Shown here: positions 10,377 to 19,527 of the stretch, piece by piece
How positions within the stretch are numbered: the stretch's first letter is position 1
Layout of the letters: each line of letters begins with the position of its first letter
From: Cystobacter ferrugineus
GTDB taxonomy: Bacteria; Myxococcota; Myxococcia; Myxococcales; Myxococcaceae
Reading direction: 5' to 3'
Length of the DNA stretch: 64,000 bases
NCBI RefSeq assembly: GCF_001887355.1
Contig: NZ_MPIN01000001.1
Location: forward strand, 969,932 to 1,033,931
The notes under the pieces: generated by a model
What the model was told of the DNA's origin: nothing
Database searches by the model: none
The model's input: only the letters and a program-made list of their open reading frames with translations
Translations under genes and position numbers: made by a program

Positions 10377-11260
10377 TCGAAGCCATCAAGCTGTGGAACG
10401 AGCCCAACAACATGTCCCACTGGGACTTCGGGATCGACAAGGATTGGAGCATCTTCTCGCGCATGGTGCGCCTCGCCGGGGAGGCGGTGCGGGCGGAGAA
10501 TCCGTTGATCACCCGCGTCCTCGGGGGCATGTCTCCCATCGACGTGGCCTTCCTCCGCCGGATGTCCGACCAGGGCGCGCTGGACGAGGTGGACGTCGTG
10601 GCGGTGCATGGCTTCCCGCTGGACTGGAACCACTGGCAGATCCACGAGTGGCCCGACCGCATCGCCGAGGTGCGTGCCGCCTCGCGCCACCCCGTGTGGG
10701 TGACCGAGGTGGGTGTCTCCACCTTTGGCGCCGAGGAAGTGCAGGAGTTTGGCCTGCGGCGCACCGCGGAGCTGCTGCTCGACCAGGTGGACCGGGTGTT
10801 CTGGTACAGCCTCTATGACCTGCCGAAGGCCTGGCCGGCGACCACGCGCCACCGCGAGGCCGAGGGCTCGTCCTACTACCGGCACTTCTACATGGGGCTC
10901 ATCAAGGAGGATGGCACGCCCAAGCGCGCGCTGCGCCACCTCGCGGACTACACGCCCCAGATGGGTATCTGCCAGTGGTTCCACTTCGAGGATCCCCGGC
11001 TGGATGACGCGGTGGCGTGGCTCGAGAAGCTGGGCGTCAAGAAGCTGCGCACGGGCCTGAGCTGGGCGGACAGCCACCGGCCCAACGCGGATGCCTGGTT
11101 CGACCAGCAGATGAGCGCGCTCGAGGACTTCGACGTGACGCTGACGTACTGCTTCACCCCGGGCTCGCGCGGCATCAACGATCACCACACGAGTCCGCCC
11201 CAGCAGGTCGAGGAGTTCGCCGAGTTCTGCGCGCGGATGACCCGCCGTTACGCGAAGTAG
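10373..11260 (+). CDS. Glycoside-hydrolase-like TIM barrel with circularly permuted order
   Basis: A 295-residue protein with the signatures of a retaining clan-A glycosidase (GH39/GH5 type), possibly a xylosidase. LWNEPNN (residues 7-13) supplies the acid/base Glu10 and WVTEVG (109-114) the nucleophile Glu112. VDVVAVHGFP (73-82) and VFWYSLYD (142-149) look like later barrel strands. The segments that should precede the NEP motif, LGVKKLRTGLSW (220-231), VTLTYCFTP (255-263) and EEFAEFCARMTRRYA (280-294), come at the C-terminus instead. No signal peptide is seen, so it acts in the cytoplasm. The start is fixed by the ATGA overlap with the preceding gene, which leaves no room for a missing N-terminal half. 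Confidence 0.75.
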   Translation: MIEAIKLWNEPNNMSHWDFGIDKDWSIFSRMVRLAGEAVRAENPLITRVLGGMSPIDVAFLRRMSDQGALDEVDVVAVHGFPLDWNHWQIHEWPDRIAEVRAASRHPVWVTEVGVSTFGAEEVQEFGLRRTAELLLDQVDRVFWYSLYDLPKAWPATTRHREAEGSSYYRHFYMGLIKEDGTPKRALRHLADYTPQMGICQWFHFEDPRLDDAVAWLEKLGVKKLRTGLSWADSHRPNADAWFDQQMSALEDFDVTLTYCFTPGSRGINDHHTSPPQQVEEFAEFCARMTRRYAK

Positions 11261-11276
11261 CCTTTCCGGAGACGGT

Positions 11277-13043
11277 ATGCCGCTGCGTGACACGCCCTGG
11301 CGTTGGTTGCTCCCGCTGCTGGCGCTGGCCGCCTGTGCCACGTCCCGCACGGGAGGACCTTCCTCCGCGCCCGCCGAGGTGGAGCGGCTCGCGCGCTTCG
11401 AGGTGGACTTCGAGTTGCCCGGGAGCACCCGGCACCCGGACGATGTCTCCATCGAGGCGCGCTTCACCGCGCCCTCCGGACAGCAGGTGACGGTGGGGGG
11501 CTTCGCCCTGGCCGAGGGCGGCTTCCGCGTGCGCTTCACCCCGCGCGAGACGGGGGAGTACCAGTACGCCGTCAAGGCGGATGGCGGCTCGGGCCCGCGC
11601 GAGGTGGCCTCGGGGCGCTTCCGGGTGCGTCCGAGCGACCGCCGGGGCTTCGTGCGCCGGAGCGCCGCGTCCGCGCATCAACTGTCCTGGGAGGAGGGCA
11701 CTCCCTTCTTCCCGCTCGGGGAGAACCGCTTCAACATCTACGACGCCTCGTGGAACTACAACCAGTTCCCGGCGCCCGAGTACGTGGCCTACATGGCCCG
11801 CAACGGGATGAACACGCTGCGGATCTTCATCTTCACCGACTGCGAGCGGGAGGAGCCAGAGCCCGGACCCCAGCCGGGTTGTCTGGAGCCCCAGGTGGGG
11901 CGCTTCGATGCCCAGGTGGCCGCGCAATACGACGCCATCCTCGAGGCCGCCGAGCGCCACGGCATCTATGTCATCTTCACGCTCTTCGCCGTCGGCTTCA
12001 CGCCCGGCGAGACGTGGAAGAGCTGGGAGGACAATCCCTACAGCACCGCCCGGGGAGGCCCCGCCGCGACGCCCGAGGAGTTCTTCGAGCGCGAGGACAT
12101 CCGGAAGGCCGCCGAGCGCAAGCTGCGCTACGTGCTCGACCGCTATGGCTACTCGCCACATTTCCTCGCCGTGGACCTGCTCAACGAGCCGGAGTGGGAT
12201 GGCAACAACGGCGAGGAGAGCTGGGTGCCCTGGGGCGAGCACATGGCCGCCGTCTGGCACGCCGCGGATCCCTACGGGCACCTCGTCACCATGGGCTCGG
12301 TGGGGTTGCACTGGAACGTGAATGGGGACGAGCGCCCCTGGTACGCCCACCCGGGCAACGACCTCTTGCAGTGGCACCTGTACGGCAAGGAGTACTACGA
12401 GGTCCACGCGCTGGCGGCCGAGTTCTCGCGCAAGATCGCCGAGACGTGGGGCTATGACAAACCCATCCTCTGTGGCGAGTTCGGCTACGGCGGGGATGAT
12501 CCCCAGACGTTCGATCACACCCACGTGGGCATCTGGAGCGCGACCTTCTCGGGAGCGGGAGTGCTGGCGCACAGCGCGCCGCCCTTCACACCTGACTCGG
12601 ATGTGTTGATGACGCCCGAGCGCGGCCACCACTTCCGGGTGCTGTCGGACTTCCTGTCGAGGCTGTCCACCTCGCCGCCGCTGCTGCCCCGGCCCGCGCC
12701 GTCCGCGACTCCCGAGGGCACTCGCGTCTGGGCGCTCGGACGCCCTGGCTATCAGGCGCTGTGGGTGATGGGCGCGCGCGACGGCTACGGCTCCCGCGTC
12801 GAGGGCGCCACCGTGCGGTTGGAGGGTGCCACCGGATGCCATCGCGTCACCTGGTGGGACGACGTGACGGGCGAGCAACTCCATACGGAGGAGTCATGGG
12901 CGAAGCCAGACGGACTGCTGCTGCGGGTGCCTGGCTTTGTCAGACATGTGGCGGGCCTGGTGGAGGCCCTGCCCGGGATGTCGGGTGACGTTCAGGACGC
13001 CACGCGTTGTCCGGCGGAACGATTGCCGGGTGAGCGGCGCTGA
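11277..13043 (+). CDS. Lipoprotein glycoside hydrolase with DUF5060-like N-domain and GH5-like barrel
   Basis: A 588-residue exported lipoprotein: a charged start, a hydrophobic run and the lipobox LALAAC with Cys20. Residues about 35-120 form a beta-sandwich of the DUF5060 kind (FRVRFTPRETGEYQYAV). The barrel begins near residue 140 (FFPLGENRFN) and contains LLNEPEW with the acid/base Glu304 and ILCGEFGYGG with the likely nucleophile Glu401. A C-terminal beta domain follows. It starts 16 bp after the permuted glycosidase and is probably in the same operon. An outer-membrane or periplasmic glycosidase in a biosynthetic cluster may trim or release the product. Substrate unknown. Confidence 0.82.
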   Translation: MPLRDTPWRWLLPLLALAACATSRTGGPSSAPAEVERLARFEVDFELPGSTRHPDDVSIEARFTAPSGQQVTVGGFALAEGGFRVRFTPRETGEYQYAVKADGGSGPREVASGRFRVRPSDRRGFVRRSAASAHQLSWEEGTPFFPLGENRFNIYDASWNYNQFPAPEYVAYMARNGMNTLRIFIFTDCEREEPEPGPQPGCLEPQVGRFDAQVAAQYDAILEAAERHGIYVIFTLFAVGFTPGETWKSWEDNPYSTARGGPAATPEEFFEREDIRKAAERKLRYVLDRYGYSPHFLAVDLLNEPEWDGNNGEESWVPWGEHMAAVWHAADPYGHLVTMGSVGLHWNVNGDERPWYAHPGNDLLQWHLYGKEYYEVHALAAEFSRKIAETWGYDKPILCGEFGYGGDDPQTFDHTHVGIWSATFSGAGVLAHSAPPFTPDSDVLMTPERGHHFRVLSDFLSRLSTSPPLLPRPAPSATPEGTRVWALGRPGYQALWVMGARDGYGSRVEGATVRLEGATGCHRVTWWDDVTGEQLHTEESWAKPDGLLLRVPGFVRHVAGLVEALPGMSGDVQDATRCPAERLPGERR

Positions 13044-13100
13044 GCACACTGCGCGGTCCACGCCCAGGCATGTGGAGGAAACGACGGTATGGAGGTGGGA

Positions 13101-14069
13101 ATGTCGAGCGCGACAATGAATGCGGCGGTGCTCGCGGGGCCCAAGGGCGCCCGGATCGAGCGCGTGGCTCGGCCCGAGCCAGGGCCGGGCACCTTGCGGG
13201 TGAAGCTCGAGGGCTGTGGAGTGTGTGGTTCCAACCTTCCCGTCTGGGAGGGGCGCGAGTGGTTCCGCTATCCGATGCAGCCGGGCGCCCCGGGTCATGA
13301 GGGCTGGGGTGTGGTGGACGCGGTGGGCAGTGGCGTGACGGGCTTCCAGGTGGGCCAGCGTGTGGCGACCCTGTCGTCGGCCGCGTATGCCGAATACGAC
13401 GTGGTGAGCACGGAGTCGGCGGTGCTGCTGCCCCCGTCGCTCGCGGGCAAGCCCTTCCCGGGCGAGCCCCTGGGCTGTGCCATGAACATCTTCCGCCGCG
13501 GCGACATCCAGGCCGGACAGACGGTGGCCATCATCGGCATCGGCTTCCTCGGGGCGCTGGTGACGCGGCTGGCGACGAACGCCGGGGCGCGTGTCCTCGC
13601 CATCACCCGGCGGCCCTACGCGCTCGAGCTGGCGCGCATGTACGGCGCCGCCGAGTGCATTCCCATGGATGACCACTACAAGATCATCGAGCGCGTGAAG
13701 TCGCTCACCCATGGCACCTTCTGCGACCGGGTCATCGAGGTGGTGGGCGAGCAGTGGCCGCTGGATCTCGCCGCCGAGCTCACGCGCGAGCGCGGCAAGC
13801 TCATCATCGCGGGCTACCACCAGGACGGACCGCGCCAGGTGAACATGCAGCTCTGGAACTGGCGCGGCCTGGACGTCATCAATGCGCACGAGCGCGATCC
13901 CAAGGTCTACGTGGAGGGCATCCGGCTCGCCGTGGACGAGGTCGCATCGGGCCGGCTGGATCCCTTCCCGCTCTTCACCCACCGCTTCGGGCTGGATGAA
14001 CTCAACCTCGCCTTCGAGACGATGCGCACCCGTCCCGAGGGCTTCCTCAAGGCGCTCATCACCGTATGA
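13101..14069 (+). CDS. Zinc-type MDR dehydrogenase (sugar or polyol alcohol dehydrogenase-like)
   Basis: This 322-residue medium-chain dehydrogenase should oxidise or reduce a hydroxyl group with NAD(P). The catalytic-zinc region is present (CGVCGSNLP and PGHEGWG), but the four-Cys structural zinc loop of classical alcohol dehydrogenases is absent. The nucleotide-binding motif is IIGIGFLGALV. The ATG at 13101 is chosen because GGAGG at 13091-13095 lies 5 bases upstream; the upstream in-frame ATG at 13089 overlaps that site. Its stop overlaps the start of the Gfo/Idh/MocA gene by four bases, so the two oxidoreductases are coupled and may act one after the other on the same sugar. Confidence 0.82.
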   Translation: MSSATMNAAVLAGPKGARIERVARPEPGPGTLRVKLEGCGVCGSNLPVWEGREWFRYPMQPGAPGHEGWGVVDAVGSGVTGFQVGQRVATLSSAAYAEYDVVSTESAVLLPPSLAGKPFPGEPLGCAMNIFRRGDIQAGQTVAIIGIGFLGALVTRLATNAGARVLAITRRPYALELARMYGAAECIPMDDHYKIIERVKSLTHGTFCDRVIEVVGEQWPLDLAAELTRERGKLIIAGYHQDGPRQVNMQLWNWRGLDVINAHERDPKVYVEGIRLAVDEVASGRLDPFPLFTHRFGLDELNLAFETMRTRPEGFLKALITV

Positions 14070-15076
14070 ACGGACATCCGATACAGCGAACCGTGCCCCG
14101 TCCGAGGTTGGGTTTTCTCGGCGTGGGTTGGATTGGACGCCACCGCATGGAGGCCATCATCCGCGGCGAGCGGGCCGAGGTGGTGGGCGTGGCGGATCCC
14201 AGTGAGGCCGCCGCTCAGGATGCCCAGCGGCTCGCGCCGGGCAGCGTGCGGGTGGACTCGCTCGATGCGCTGCTGGAACTGGGGCTCGATGGGGTGGTCA
14301 TCGCCACGCCCAGCGCGTTCCACGCCGAGCAGTCCGTGCGGGCCCTGGAGCGGGGCGTGGCCGTGTTCTGCCAGAAGCCGCTCGGCCGCACCCAGGAGGA
14401 GGTCCGGCGCGTGGTGGACGCCGCGCGCGCGGCGGACCGGCTGCTGGGCGTGGACCTCAGCTATCGCTTCACCACCGGGATGCGGCGGCTGCGCGAGCAC
14501 ATCCAGTCGGGTGCGCTGGGCGACATCCACGCGGTGAACCTCGTCTTCCACAATGCCTATGGCCCGGACAAGGCGTGGTTCTTCGATCCGAAGCTCGCGG
14601 GCGGCGGGTGCGTGATGGACCTGGGCATCCACCTGGTGGATCTGGCGCTCTGGGTGCTGGGCTTTCCCGAGGTGCGGCGCGTGACGAGCCAGCTCTTCGC
14701 CCAGGGCCGTCCCATCTCCGGGCGCACGGAGTCAGTCGAGGACTTCGCCGCCGCGCAGTTGGAGCTCGCCCCGGGCACCGCCGTCCAGCTCGCGTGCTCC
14801 TGGAAGCTGTCCGCCGGGTGCGACGCGGTCATCGAGGCCTCCTTCTATGGCACCCAGGGGGGCGCGTCGTTCCGCAACGTGAACGGCTCCTTCTACGACT
14901 TCACGGCGGACCTGTTCCGGGGGACCTCGCGTGAGCGTCTCACCGAGCCGCCGGATGAGTGGGGCGGCCGGGCCGCGGCGGACTGGGCGGCCCGTCTGGC
15001 CCAGGGTGCTCGCTTCGAGCCGGAGTCCGAGCGGCTCGTCCAGGTGGCGAGCGCGCTGGATCGCATCTACGGCTGA
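14066..15076 (+). CDS. Gfo/Idh/MocA family oxidoreductase
   Basis: A 336-residue NAD(P)-dependent sugar or inositol dehydrogenase-like enzyme. The Rossmann motif is LGFLGVGWIGRHRM near residue 12. The substrate-site segment has FCQKPLGRT, with the Lys-Pro of the EKP-type motif, and GGGCVMDLGIHLVDLALWVLG carries the Asp-x3-His pair typical of the family's catalytic site. It overlaps the preceding dehydrogenase gene at ATGA. Because an inositol-phosphate synthase gene is close by, an inositol or keto-sugar substrate is attractive, but the sequence alone does not fix it. Confidence 0.87.
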   Translation: MNGHPIQRTVPRPRLGFLGVGWIGRHRMEAIIRGERAEVVGVADPSEAAAQDAQRLAPGSVRVDSLDALLELGLDGVVIATPSAFHAEQSVRALERGVAVFCQKPLGRTQEEVRRVVDAARAADRLLGVDLSYRFTTGMRRLREHIQSGALGDIHAVNLVFHNAYGPDKAWFFDPKLAGGGCVMDLGIHLVDLALWVLGFPEVRRVTSQLFAQGRPISGRTESVEDFAAAQLELAPGTAVQLACSWKLSAGCDAVIEASFYGTQGGASFRNVNGSFYDFTADLFRGTSRERLTEPPDEWGGRAAADWAARLAQGARFEPESERLVQVASALDRIYG

Positions 15077-15196
15077 GAGGCCGGGCGGACGGGCGGCGGC
15101 TTTCCGGCGAGGACACTTGCCAGTGCAGCGCCCGGATGCCCGGATGTTCCAAGGACCCTGGAAGGAGTCTGAATCCGCGGACGTTCACGGGCGGAC

Positions 15197-17005
15197 ATGC
15201 AGACCCCTTCCGTGTCTCGAGGCACCCTCTGGCGGGCGATGGGCTACCTTCGCCCTCACCGCCGTGCGGTCGTCACCGTCCTCTTCTTCGTCCTCGTCTC
15301 CACGGGCCTGAGCGTCATCGAGCCGCTCGCGCTCAAGCGCGTCTTCGATCAGCTCGGCGCGGGTGGCACCCCGGGCGCGGTGCTCGCCGCGGTGGGGGCG
15401 CTGGTGGCCATTGGACTGGCGCGCGAGGTGCTCGGAGCCCTGTCCAACACGCTCACCTGGCGCACGCGCATCAGCGTGCACTTCGCCCTCAACGAGGCCA
15501 CGGTCTCCCGCCTCCACCGGTTGCCCCTGAGCTTCCACCGCGAGGAGGGCGTGGGCGCCACCATGACGAAGCTCGATCGCGGCATGCAGGGCTTCGTGGG
15601 GGCCATCACCGACCTCACCTTCAACGTCCTGCCCGCGGCGACGTACCTGGTGCTCTGCGTGGTCGTCATGTTCCAGCTCGACTGGCGCCTGGCGTTGCTG
15701 GCGCTGGCGTTCGCGCCCATTCCGGTGCTCATCGCCCGCAAGGCGGCGCCCGTGCAGACGCGGCGGGAGCAGACGCTCATGGACCGCTGGACGAAGATCT
15801 ACGCCCGCTTCAACGAGGTGCTCTCGGGCATCGTGACGGTGAAGAGCTTCGCCATGGAGGAGCGTGAGAAGCAGCGCTTCCTGCACGACGTGCGCGAGGC
15901 CAATGCCGTGGTCACGCATGGTGTGGCCTTCGACTCGACGGTCAATGCCAGCCAGGGCCTCGTCGTGCTCGTGGCGCGCGTGGCGTTGATTGGCATGGGC
16001 GGCCTGCTCGTGCTCCGAGGGGAGATCTCCGCGGGCACCCTGGTGGCGTTCCTGGGCTACATCGGTGGACTCTTCGGTCCGGTCCAGGGTCTGAGCGGTG
16101 TGTACAAGACCTTGCGGACCGCCTCGGTGGCCATCAACCAGGTCTTCTCCATCCTCGATGCCCAGGACAACCTGGGCGATGCGCCGGACGCCACCGAGGT
16201 CACGGCGTTGCACGGTGACGTGGAGTTCGAGAACATCCACTTCGCCTATCCCTCCACGTCGGGTCCGGGCCGGCCGCTGCTCAATGGCATCGATCTGCGG
16301 GTCAAGCAGGGCGAGACGATCGCCCTGGTGGGGCCGAGTGGCGCGGGCAAGACCACGCTGATGAGCCTGTTGTGCCGCTTCTACGATCCGGTCGAGGGCG
16401 TGGTGCGCATCGACGGCCAGGACATCCGCTCGTTCAAGCAGTTGTCGCTGCGGCGCCACATCGGCGTGGTGTTGCAGGACTCGTTGCTCTTCAACGAGAG
16501 CGTGCGCGGCAACATCGCCTACGGACGGCCCGAGGCCACCCAGGAGGAGATCGAGGCCGCGGCCCGCGCCGCGCATGCCCACGAGTTCATCATGCGCCTG
16601 CCCCAGGGCTACGACACCGTGGTGGGCGAGCGGGGCAGCCGGTTGTCCGCGGGTGAGCGTCAGCGCATCGCCATCGCGCGCTCGCTCCTCAAGAATCCCC
16701 CCGTCCTCATCCTGGACGAGCCCACCAGCGCGCTCGACGCGGAGAGCGAGGCGCTCGTGCAGGAGGCGCTGGACAAGCTGATGAAGGGCCGCACCACCTT
16801 CGCCATCGCCCACCGTCTCTCCACGGTGGTGCACGCGGACCGCATCCTCGTCCTAAAGGAGGGGCGGATCGTCGAGGAGGGCACGCATGCCCGGCTGATG
16901 CAACTCAACGGCTACTACGCCTCGCTCGTGCGCCGGCAGACGCGCGGGCTGCTGCCCGAACTGTCCTCGTTCCCGGACTCCCGGTCCGTATCCGCCGTGG
17001 CCTGA
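15197..17005 (+). CDS. ABC exporter, fused permease and ATPase (MsbA-like)
   Basis: A 602-residue half-transporter expected to work as a homodimer in the inner membrane. Residues 20-320 hold the six-helix exporter domain. The ATPase half has Walker A GPSGAGKTT (379-387), Q-loop VVLQDSLLFNESV, signature LSAGE (483-487, in place of LSGGQ), Walker B LILDE (504-508) and the H-loop in FAIAHRLS. It follows the Gfo/Idh/MocA gene by 120 bp on the same strand. Being the only exporter of the cluster, it probably flips or exports the lipid-linked product or a saccharide. A role in lipid A export, as for MsbA itself, is less likely in this setting. Confidence 0.9.
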   Translation: MQTPSVSRGTLWRAMGYLRPHRRAVVTVLFFVLVSTGLSVIEPLALKRVFDQLGAGGTPGAVLAAVGALVAIGLAREVLGALSNTLTWRTRISVHFALNEATVSRLHRLPLSFHREEGVGATMTKLDRGMQGFVGAITDLTFNVLPAATYLVLCVVVMFQLDWRLALLALAFAPIPVLIARKAAPVQTRREQTLMDRWTKIYARFNEVLSGIVTVKSFAMEEREKQRFLHDVREANAVVTHGVAFDSTVNASQGLVVLVARVALIGMGGLLVLRGEISAGTLVAFLGYIGGLFGPVQGLSGVYKTLRTASVAINQVFSILDAQDNLGDAPDATEVTALHGDVEFENIHFAYPSTSGPGRPLLNGIDLRVKQGETIALVGPSGAGKTTLMSLLCRFYDPVEGVVRIDGQDIRSFKQLSLRRHIGVVLQDSLLFNESVRGNIAYGRPEATQEEIEAAARAAHAHEFIMRLPQGYDTVVGERGSRLSAGERQRIAIARSLLKNPPVLILDEPTSALDAESEALVQEALDKLMKGRTTFAIAHRLSTVVHADRILVLKEGRIVEEGTHARLMQLNGYYASLVRRQTRGLLPELSSFPDSRSVSAVA

Positions 17006-17307
17006 CGCCGTAGTACCCGGGTACAACATCCGGAGTAGGGTCGGCTGACCGACTGAACACGTTGGAAATTGTCGGTTCTCCGACGGATGTCGCGAGGTGT
17101 CCTCAGTCCCCGGTCCCATGGACAATGAGTCTGGTGTAGACGGTCTTGTTTGTAGGACAAAACCGTCACGCCAGGACTGCCGTGAGTCATTGTGGTGCTT
17201 ACCGTTGCCAGGAAATGAGGAGGCCACCGTTCAGGCGGTGGGCTCTTCTTTCCCGGTTTCATGGACGCGACCGCGATGTCTGGCGCGGCATTTGTCTGGG
17301 AGGGAGC
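17006..17307 (+). promoter_or_regulatory. Intergenic control region before the SDR/glycosyltransferase operon
   Basis: These 302 bases contain no convincing gene. They hold a perfect 12-bp palindrome GTACCCGGGTAC (17013-17024), a small hairpin GTCGG/CCGAC at 17071-17084, and a strong inverted repeat with 11-bp arms and one mismatch (17139-17149 and 17157-17167, 7-base loop). None is followed by a T run, so they look like operator or leader structures and not terminators. The string GCGAGGTGTCCT at 17092-17103 also occurs at 9511-9522 ahead of the methyltransferase operon. Promoter function is inferred only from position. Confidence 0.35.
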
Positions 17308-18429
17308 ATGAGGCGCAAGCAGGTACTCATCACGGGAGGGGCGGGTTTCATTGGATCTCATCTGGCGGATGAGCTCCTCGCGCACGGCTATCGTGTCCGG
17401 GCGTTGGATGCGCTGTTTCCGCAGGTCCACGGCGAGGGACGGGAGCGTCCGGCCTATCTGAATCCAGACGTGGAGTTGCTCATCGGCGACGTGCGGGACC
17501 GCGATGCGGTCCGGCGCGCGCTCGAGGACGTGGACGTGGTCTACCACTTCGCCGCGGCCGTGGGCGTGGGCCAGAGCATGTACGAGGTGGCGCACTACAC
17601 CTCGGTGAACAACGTGGGCACCGCGGTGTTGATGGAAGCACTCATCGCTCGTCCCGTGGAGCGGCTGGTGGTCGCCTCCAGCATGAGCATCTACGGCGAG
17701 GGGCTCTTCCGCATGCCGGATGGGCGGCTCGTGCCCGGCACGGATCGCACCCTGGAGCAACTCCAGTCGGGCGATTGGGAATTGCGCGGCCCCAACGGGG
17801 AGCTGCTCTCGCCGCTGCCCACGCCCGAGACGAAGGCCCCGGGGCTCTCGTCCGTGTATGCCCTGTCCAAGTATGACCAGGAGCGGCTGTGCCTCATCAC
17901 CGGCCGCGCCTACAACATCCCCACGGTGGCGCTGCGCTTCTTCAACGTGTACGGCCCGCGTCAGGCTTTGTCCAATCCCTACACCGGGGTGCTCGCCATC
18001 TTCGCGTCGCGGATGCTCAACGGCAACGCGCCGCTCATCTTCGAGGATGGGATGCAGCAGCGCGACTTCGTGAACGTGCACGACGTGGCGCGGGCCTGCC
18101 GTCTGGCCATGGACTCCCAGGACGCTCCCGGCAATGTCATCAACATCGGCAGCGGCCGCTGTGTCACCGTGCGCGAGGTGGCGCGGGCGCTCGGCGAGGT
18201 GATGGGCCTGCCGCACCTGCGGCCCGCGGTGACGGGCAAGTACCGCATGGGTGACATCCGCCATTGTTTCGCCGACATCACCCGGGCCCGCCAGCTCCTG
18301 GGCTACGAGCCCCAGGTGGAATTCCAGACGGGCCTGGCCGAGCTGGCGCAATGGCTCGAGGGCCAGGTGGCCACGGATCGCGTGGCCGAGGCGAAGGCGG
18401 AGCTCGAGGCGCGGGGATTGACCGTATGA
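17308..18429 (+). CDS. Nucleotide-sugar SDR epimerase/dehydratase
   Basis: A 373-residue extended short-chain dehydrogenase acting on nucleotide sugars. It has the NAD motif GGAGFIG (residues 9-15), the YxxxK pair in VYALSKYDQ, and the extended-SDR blocks LRFFNVYGPRQ and RDFVNVHDVARA. The pattern is closest to epimerases such as dTDP-rhamnose 4-epimerase or UDP-glucose 4-epimerase. The ATG at 17308 has GGGAGGGAG just upstream. An open frame reaching back to 17146 has no ribosome site and reads through the control region. The stop overlaps the next SDR gene at ATGA, so the two act as a pair. Confidence 0.87.
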   Translation: MRRKQVLITGGAGFIGSHLADELLAHGYRVRALDALFPQVHGEGRERPAYLNPDVELLIGDVRDRDAVRRALEDVDVVYHFAAAVGVGQSMYEVAHYTSVNNVGTAVLMEALIARPVERLVVASSMSIYGEGLFRMPDGRLVPGTDRTLEQLQSGDWELRGPNGELLSPLPTPETKAPGLSSVYALSKYDQERLCLITGRAYNIPTVALRFFNVYGPRQALSNPYTGVLAIFASRMLNGNAPLIFEDGMQQRDFVNVHDVARACRLAMDSQDAPGNVINIGSGRCVTVREVARALGEVMGLPHLRPAVTGKYRMGDIRHCFADITRARQLLGYEPQVEFQTGLAELAQWLEGQVATDRVAEAKAELEARGLTV

Positions 18430-19511
18430 GCAAGACGCGGGTGGGACGGCAGAACGGTCACGGCGGGAAGGTGGTCATCTTCGGAGGCGCCGGGTTCATC
18501 GGCTCCAACGTGGCGGACCAGTGCCTGCGCGAGGGCCGCCAGGTGCGGATCTTCGACAACGTCTCGCGCGCTGGCGTGGAGCGCAACCTGCGCTGGCTCA
18601 AGGAGCGCCATGGCGCGCTGCTCGAGGTGACGGTGGGCGACGTCCGCGACGAACAGGCGGTACGGCGGGCGGTGCAGGGCGCCACCGAGGCGTACCACTT
18701 CGCGGCCCAGGTGGCGGTGACCACCAGCCTCGAGGGCCCGGTGCACGACTTCGAGGTGAACGCGCGCGGGACGCTCAACGTCCTGGAGGCGCTGCGGAAC
18801 ATGGAGGAGCCGGCCTCGCTGCTCTTCACCTCGACGAACAAGGTCTACGGCGGACTGCCGGGGATGGAGTTCGTCAAGGAAGGCCGCCGCTACGTGCCTC
18901 GGGACGAGGACATCCGCGCCCAGGGCCTGAGCGAGCGCTGCCCGCTCGACTTCGAGAGCCCCTATGGCTGCTCCAAGGGCGCGGCGGACCAGTACGTGCT
19001 CGACTATGGGCACTCCTTCGGCTTGCGGACCGTGGTGTTCCGGATGAGCTGCATCTACGGCCCGCGTCAGTTCGGCACCGAGGACCAGGGCTGGGTGGCG
19101 CACTTCCTCCTCCGGGCGCTGGCGGGCCGGCCCATCACCCTCTACGGGGATGGCATGCAGGTGCGCGACATCCTCTTCGTGGAGGACCTGGTGCGCGCCA
19201 TGCGTCTGGCGCAGACGAACATCGAGCAGCTCCGGGGACAGGCCTTCAACATGGGTGGTGGCCCGGAGCGCACCGTGAGCCTGCTGGAGTTGCTCGATCT
19301 GATTTCCCGGCACACCGGACGGTCTCCGGAGGTCCGCTTCGAGGACTGGCGCACCGGGGATCAGCGCTACTACGTCTCCGACACCCGCAGGTTCCAGGCC
19401 GCCACGGGCTGGATGCCGCGGGTGGGAGTCGAACAAGGGGTGGCCCGGCTCCTCCACTGGTTGGAAGAGCTGGCAACGACGAACACCGAAGTCGCGGTCC
19501 ACGCGGGATGA
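18426..19511 (+). CDS. Nucleotide-sugar SDR, CDP-paratose 2-epimerase-like
   Basis: A 361-residue extended SDR. After a short polar start it shows FGGAGFIGSNVAD (NAD site), TSTNKVYGG, SPYGCSKGAADQY (catalytic Tyr and Lys) and YGPRQFGTEDQGWVAHF. The last three resemble CDP-paratose 2-epimerase, which inverts C2 of CDP-3,6-dideoxy sugars. No other CDP-dideoxy-sugar genes are in view, so the real substrate may be another nucleotide sugar. The start is set by the four-base overlap with the preceding SDR gene. Confidence 0.85.
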   Translation: MSKTRVGRQNGHGGKVVIFGGAGFIGSNVADQCLREGRQVRIFDNVSRAGVERNLRWLKERHGALLEVTVGDVRDEQAVRRAVQGATEAYHFAAQVAVTTSLEGPVHDFEVNARGTLNVLEALRNMEEPASLLFTSTNKVYGGLPGMEFVKEGRRYVPRDEDIRAQGLSERCPLDFESPYGCSKGAADQYVLDYGHSFGLRTVVFRMSCIYGPRQFGTEDQGWVAHFLLRALAGRPITLYGDGMQVRDILFVEDLVRAMRLAQTNIEQLRGQAFNMGGGPERTVSLLELLDLISRHTGRSPEVRFEDWRTGDQRYYVSDTRRFQAATGWMPRVGVEQGVARLLHWLEELATTNTEVAVHAG

Positions 19512-19527
19512 GCCGGGAGGTTTGCGG

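Noticed and set aside
17281-17297. Possible sigma-54 promoter TGGCGCG-N4-TTGT before the first SDR gene
   Set aside because: The -12 element has GT and not GC, and it is so close to the start codon that the transcript would lack the ribosome site.
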